The notes beneath the pieces are model-generated. The model did not search any database and had not been told where the DNA came from. It saw only the letters and a program-made list of their open reading frames with translations. Below are positions 5,229-8,074 of a DNA stretch of 8,074 nt, piece after piece. Each line of letters starts with the position of its first letter. Position 1 is the stretch's first letter. The DNA is from Endomicrobium sp. (GTDB lineage Bacteria > Elusimicrobiota > Endomicrobiia > Endomicrobiales > Endomicrobiaceae): NCBI GenBank assembly GCA_031277075.1, contig JAISLV010000057.1, positions 1 to 8,074 on the forward strand, read 5' to 3'. The position numbers and the translations under genes were made by a program.

Positions 5229-5977
5229 TTTTGGAGTAAAATGAAATGTTCTATGTTGCCTTTAGGTCCTTTTAAGCCTGAATCTGTTTCTGATATAAGC
5301 GTAAATCCTAGCGTTAAAGCGAAAGTTTTTATTTTATTTATAGCTTTTTGGCGCAGGGTTTCGTCGCGCACGACGCCTTTTTTAACTTCGGACGCAGTGA
5401 GTTCAAACTGCGGCTTTATCATCGCTAAAACTTTTCCGCCGTCTTTGATTGACTTATACGCGGCGGGCAAAATTTTATCAAGCGATATAAAAGACACGTC
5501 TATGGCGGCAAAATCTATAGGGTCTTTTATTAAAGAGACGTCAAAATATCTGAAATTTACGTTTTCTACGTTAATTACTCTCGGGTCTTTGCAGAGTTTA
5601 TAATGAAGCTGTTTCTCGCCGACGTCAACAGCGTAGACTTTTGACGCGCCTTTTTGAAGCATACAATCCGTAAAACCGCCCGTTGACGCGCCTATATCTA
5701 AACAGATAAAACCCGAAACGTCTATATTTAAAGCGTTGAGAGCGGATTCAATTTTCAACCCGCCGCGCGATACGTAAGGATTTGCGTTTTTTATTTCTAT
5801 AATGTCTTCTTTGCAGACGGGAGTTCCCGCTTTTAATGCGGGTTGACCGTTTACGCAGACGCAGCCGCTCATAATATAGGCTTGAGCCTTAGTCCTTGTT
5901 TGCGCAAGACCTTTTTCAAAAATTACTACGTCAAGACGTTTTACGTCAAGCCGTTTTTTGTTTTTCATTTTTTGCAT
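5225..5977 (-). CDS. tlyA: TlyA family rRNA (cytidine-2'-O)-methyltransferase
   Basis: TlyA proteins 2'-O-methylate cytidines in 16S and/or 23S rRNA and are sometimes annotated as hemolysin A. The 250-residue protein has an N-terminal S4 RNA-binding domain (about 13-75: RLDVVIFEKGLAQTRTKAQA, then VNGQ) and an FtsJ-like methyltransferase domain. The SAM-binding motif is CLDIGASTGGFTD (92-104). The K-D-K-E tetrad expected for 2'-O-methyltransferases can be traced as K75 in RGGLK, D160 in AIDVSFIS, K188 in IKPQFE and E243 in NIEHF. The ATG at 5977 lies inside the end of dxs (32-bp overlap), suggesting coupling; no clear ribosome binding site is visible, and an ATG three codons later (5968) is an alternative. 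A KRLDV unit is duplicated near the start. Confidence 0.94.
   Translation of the reverse strand: MQKMKNKKRLDVKRLDVVIFEKGLAQTRTKAQAYIMSGCVCVNGQPALKAGTPVCKEDIIEIKNANPYVSRGGLKIESALNALNIDVSGFICLDIGASTGGFTDCMLQKGASKVYAVDVGEKQLHYKLCKDPRVINVENVNFRYFDVSLIKDPIDFAAIDVSFISLDKILPAAYKSIKDGGKVLAMIKPQFELTASEVKKGVVRDETLRQKAINKIKTFALTLGFTLISETDSGLKGPKGNIEHFILLQK
5927..5956. repeat. 15-bp in-frame tandem duplication at the tlyA 5' end
   Basis: TACGTCAAGACGTTT (5927-5941) and TACGTCAAGCCGTTT (5942-5956) differ at one base. They encode two successive KRLDV units (residues 8-17) of TlyA; family members normally have one. The distal unit also contains the dxs TGA. Confidence 0.85.
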
Positions 5978-7826
5978 TGCCGTTTTGAAGCGTTTGTAAA
6001 GCGGTTTCAGCTATGTTTTCAGCGGTAAGCCCGTATTTTTTCTTTAATATTTTAATGTTGCCGTGTTCTATAAATTTATCTGGCAGACCTATATTTACAA
6101 CCCGCGCGTCCGTATTGCATAAAAAAGATTTTACGCTTTCGCCAAAACCTCCGCTTAAAGCGTTTTCTTCAACTGTGATAATGTTTTTAATTTTTAAAGC
6201 TATTTCTTTTATCATTTCTTCGTCAAGCGGTTTTAAAAATCTCATATTTACAACAGCCGCGTCAACATGCGATTTTTTCAAAATTTCCGCAGCTTTTAAA
6301 CAAGTTTCTACGTGGTTTCCCACAGCCAAAAGAGCGATGTCTGAACCTTCTGACATTATTTTAGCTTTCCCTATTTGCAAAACAGAAGCGGTTTTATCTA
6401 ACTTTACTCCAATACCCGCGCCCCTTGGGTATCTTATAGCGCACGGTTTATTTGAATTCAAAGCCGTTCTCAACATATTCTGAAGTTCGTTTTCGTCTGA
6501 CGGCGACATTATTACAAGGTTGGGTATATGTTTTAAAAATGATAAATCAAAAACTCCGTGATGAGTTCCGCCGTCTTCGCCTACAAGTCCCGCTCTGTCT
6601 AGCGCAAAAATCACGGGAAGATTTTGCAAAGCTACGTCGTGAATTATATTGTCAAAAGCTCTTTGCGCAAAAGTTGAATACACTGCGCACACAGGTTTAA
6701 AGCCCGCAGCCGCCATACCCGCCGCAAAAGTTACGGCATGCCCTTCGGCTATGCCGACGTCAAAATATCTGTCGGGGTAAAGTTTGGCAAATTTATCAAG
6801 CCCCGTGCCTTCGGGCATAGCGGCTGTTATAGCTATGATTTTGTCGTCCGTTTTTGCAAATTTTATTAAAGCGTCCGAAAACGCCTGCGTATAAGTAAGC
6901 CCTGAAAATTTTACAGATTCGCCCGTATCTTTGTTAAATTTCCCAACTCCGTGAAATTTTGTAGGGTTTTCTTCGGCGGGAATATAGCCTTTGCCTTTTT
7001 TTGTTATAACGTGAAGCAATACGGGACCAGACATATTTTTTATGTTTGAAAGTATTGTGACAAGATTATTTATATCGTGTCCTTGAACGGGACCTATATA
7101 CGTAAAACCCATTTCTTCAAAAAGCATGCCGGGAAAAAGCATTACTTTAGCGCGTTTTATAAGCCTGCCAAAAGGCGACCCGAAATTATGAAAACGGCTT
7201 ACAACTCTCATTATTTTTTCTTCAACTCTTTTCACTGTGCCTATTGTAAGAAGTTTTGCAAAATAACCCGCTATCGCTCCGACTTTTTGCGATATAAACA
7301 TTTCATTGTCGTTTAAAATAACAAGCATATCTTTTTTTAAATGCCCTGCGTTTTGCAAGCCCTCAAAAGCAAGACCGCCCGTCATAGAACCGTCGCCTAT
7401 AACCGCTGCCACCTTGAATTCTTCGTTTTTTAAATCTCTTGCAACGGCAAAACCTAAAGCGGCGGAAATAGACGTTGAAGAATGCCCGACGCCGAAAGCG
7501 TCGTGTTCAGATTCGCACCTGCGCGGAAAACCGCTTATTCCGTTATGGCTTCTTAGAGTGTGAAATTTGTCTTTTCTGCCCGTTAAAATTTTGTGAGCGT
7601 AAGCCTGATGCCCGACGTCCCAAATTATTTTATCTTTCGGAGAATCAAAAACATAGTGAAGCGCAACGGCTAAATCTGTAGCGCCAAGACTTGGCGCAAG
7701 ATGTCCGCCCGTCTCTGAAACCACATCTATAATTTTTTCTCTGATTTCCTCTGCGACTTTAGGAAGATTTTCTCTTTTAACTTTTTTTAAATCGCTCGGG
7801 CTGTTTATGTTATCTAAAAAAGACAA
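5946..7826 (-). CDS. dxs: 1-deoxy-D-xylulose-5-phosphate synthase
   Basis: Dxs condenses pyruvate and glyceraldehyde 3-phosphate to DXP using thiamine diphosphate; DXP feeds isoprenoid (MEP pathway), thiamine and pyridoxal phosphate synthesis. The chosen start gives 626 residues, a normal length. In that numbering, HLAPSLG is at 42-48, DVGHQAY at 70-76, the ThDP/Mg motif runs from GDGSMTGG (144-151) to LNDNEM (171-176), FHGVG is at 291-295, the catalytic glutamate is E361 in GIAEGHAVTFAAG, and DRAGLVGEDG is at 410-419. The frame extends to a TTG at 7838, but GGAGGT sits between it and a second TTG at 7826, so translation most likely begins at 7826. The 3' end overlaps tlyA by 32 bp. The leader upstream carries tandem repeats and dispersed repeat copy 2. 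Confidence 0.96.
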   Translation of the reverse strand: MSFLDNINSPSDLKKVKRENLPKVAEEIREKIIDVVSETGGHLAPSLGATDLAVALHYVFDSPKDKIIWDVGHQAYAHKILTGRKDKFHTLRSHNGISGFPRRCESEHDAFGVGHSSTSISAALGFAVARDLKNEEFKVAAVIGDGSMTGGLAFEGLQNAGHLKKDMLVILNDNEMFISQKVGAIAGYFAKLLTIGTVKRVEEKIMRVVSRFHNFGSPFGRLIKRAKVMLFPGMLFEEMGFTYIGPVQGHDINNLVTILSNIKNMSGPVLLHVITKKGKGYIPAEENPTKFHGVGKFNKDTGESVKFSGLTYTQAFSDALIKFAKTDDKIIAITAAMPEGTGLDKFAKLYPDRYFDVGIAEGHAVTFAAGMAAAGFKPVCAVYSTFAQRAFDNIIHDVALQNLPVIFALDRAGLVGEDGGTHHGVFDLSFLKHIPNLVIMSPSDENELQNMLRTALNSNKPCAIRYPRGAGIGVKLDKTASVLQIGKAKIMSEGSDIALLAVGNHVETCLKAAEILKKSHVDAAVVNMRFLKPLDEEMIKEIALKIKNIITVEENALSGGFGESVKSFLCNTDARVVNIGLPDKFIEHGNIKILKKKYGLTAENIAETALQTLQNGNAKNEKQKTA

Positions 7827-7830
7827 TGTT

Positions 7831-7836
7831 ACCTCC
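7831..7836 (-). promoter_or_regulatory. Ribosome binding site deciding the dxs start
   Basis: GGAGGT, the best Shine-Dalgarno match in the window, precedes TTG at 7826 by 4 nt (5 nt counted from GGAGG). It overlaps the codons after the upstream in-frame TTG at 7838, so that TTG cannot use it. The context is TTGGAGGTAACATTG on the minus strand. Confidence 0.75.
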
Positions 7837-7843
7837 AACTAAT

Positions 7844-7875
7844 GCAGCTAAGAAGTTAGGCAGCTAGGAAGTTAA
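7844..7875. repeat. Two 16-bp tandem repeats in the dxs leader
   Basis: GCAGCTAAGAAGTTAG (7844-7859) and GCAGCTAGGAAGTTAA (7860-7875) match at 14 of 16 positions. They lie between the dxs ribosome binding site and dispersed repeat copy 2. Each unit carries CTA/TTA trinucleotides about every 8 bp, suggesting an older, shorter period. No function is apparent; slippage can create such arrays. Confidence 0.75.
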
Positions 7876-7913
7876 GCAACGGCAAAGACAACAACAAACG
7901 CGACAGACATATA

Positions 7914-8074
7914 GGTGTCTCTAAAAACCCTAATGCCCGTCCGAGACTGCGCCTTGAGAGACATTGTCTCTGCGGTATTTCTACATCAGAAAATTTGTCC
8001 GTCCTTGCTCTTAGGACGCCCTTCATTTTCTTCTTTGAACTGCCGCAATATTCACGGCAATTACGTACATTATA
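7914..8074. repeat. Dispersed intergenic repeat, copy 2 (at least 161 bp), upstream of dxs
   Basis: Same element and orientation as 3497-3642. Bases 7914-7942 and 7984-8048 are identical to copy 1. The middle (7943-7983) is 15 bp longer because of an extra self-complementary stretch, AGAGAC-ATT-GTCTCT (7957-7971). The TGCCGCAAA palindrome of copy 1 is degraded here (only TGCCG/CGGCA pairs), while the CGTCCT/AGGACG hairpin is intact. The copy reaches the window edge, where the minus strand reads TATAAT as in copy 1, and may continue beyond. It ends 88 bp upstream of the dxs TTG, inside the presumed 5' leader. Confidence 0.85.

Noticed and set aside
6013..7681. Several plus-strand open frames opposite dxs
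   Set aside because: dxs is intact with all catalytic motifs. The opposite-strand frames lack family motifs and ribosome binding sites.
7914..8074. CRISPR array
   Set aside because: The repeats are two long copies over 4 kb apart, not short regular units with unique spacers, and no cas genes are present.

Overview
The window is a compact, low-GC bacterial segment (roughly 40% GC by eye) in which every supported gene lies on the minus strand, so it should be read from right to left. Gene content points to a heterotroph with histidine biosynthesis, the non-mevalonate isoprenoid pathway and a split-type glycine cleavage P-protein. The base composition, the split gcvPA and an archaeal/CPR-style P-loop kinase remind me of Elusimicrobiota, perhaps Endomicrobium. 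That is recollection and style rather than proof, and I hold it with modest confidence.

Layout in transcription order: a repeat-containing leader (8074-7827); dxs (7826-5946), overlapping tlyA (5977-5225); a possible 31-residue ORF joined to tlyA by an ATGA overlap; a promoter-like site that abuts hisD; hisD (5086-3911), overlapping a 69-codon gene of unknown function (3914-3705); a 249-bp gap filled mostly by a second copy of the leader repeat; hisB (3455-2865); hisH (2863-2222); a strong hairpin; hisA (2150-1422); a P-loop nucleotide kinase-like gene (1361-801); a 303-bp gap with palindromic repeats; and the first 165 codons of gcvPA (497-1), which runs off the left edge.

dxs makes 1-deoxy-D-xylulose 5-phosphate for isoprenoids, thiamine and pyridoxal phosphate, and tlyA methylates rRNA. 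hisD, hisB, hisH and hisA supply the last step, the dehydratase step, the glutaminase subunit and the isomerase of histidine synthesis. hisF, hisG, hisI/E and hisC are not here, and the slot after hisA where hisF often sits holds the kinase instead.

The most notable non-genic signal is a dispersed element of about 146-161 bp present twice in the same orientation (3497-3642 and 7914-8074). Each copy sits just upstream of a minus-strand gene (hisB and dxs). The copies share a 65-bp identical core, a 29-bp identical end, potential hairpins and a perfect TATAAT at the same edge. It could be a small non-autonomous mobile element, a portable promoter/leader or a structured RNA. The sequence alone does not decide between these.
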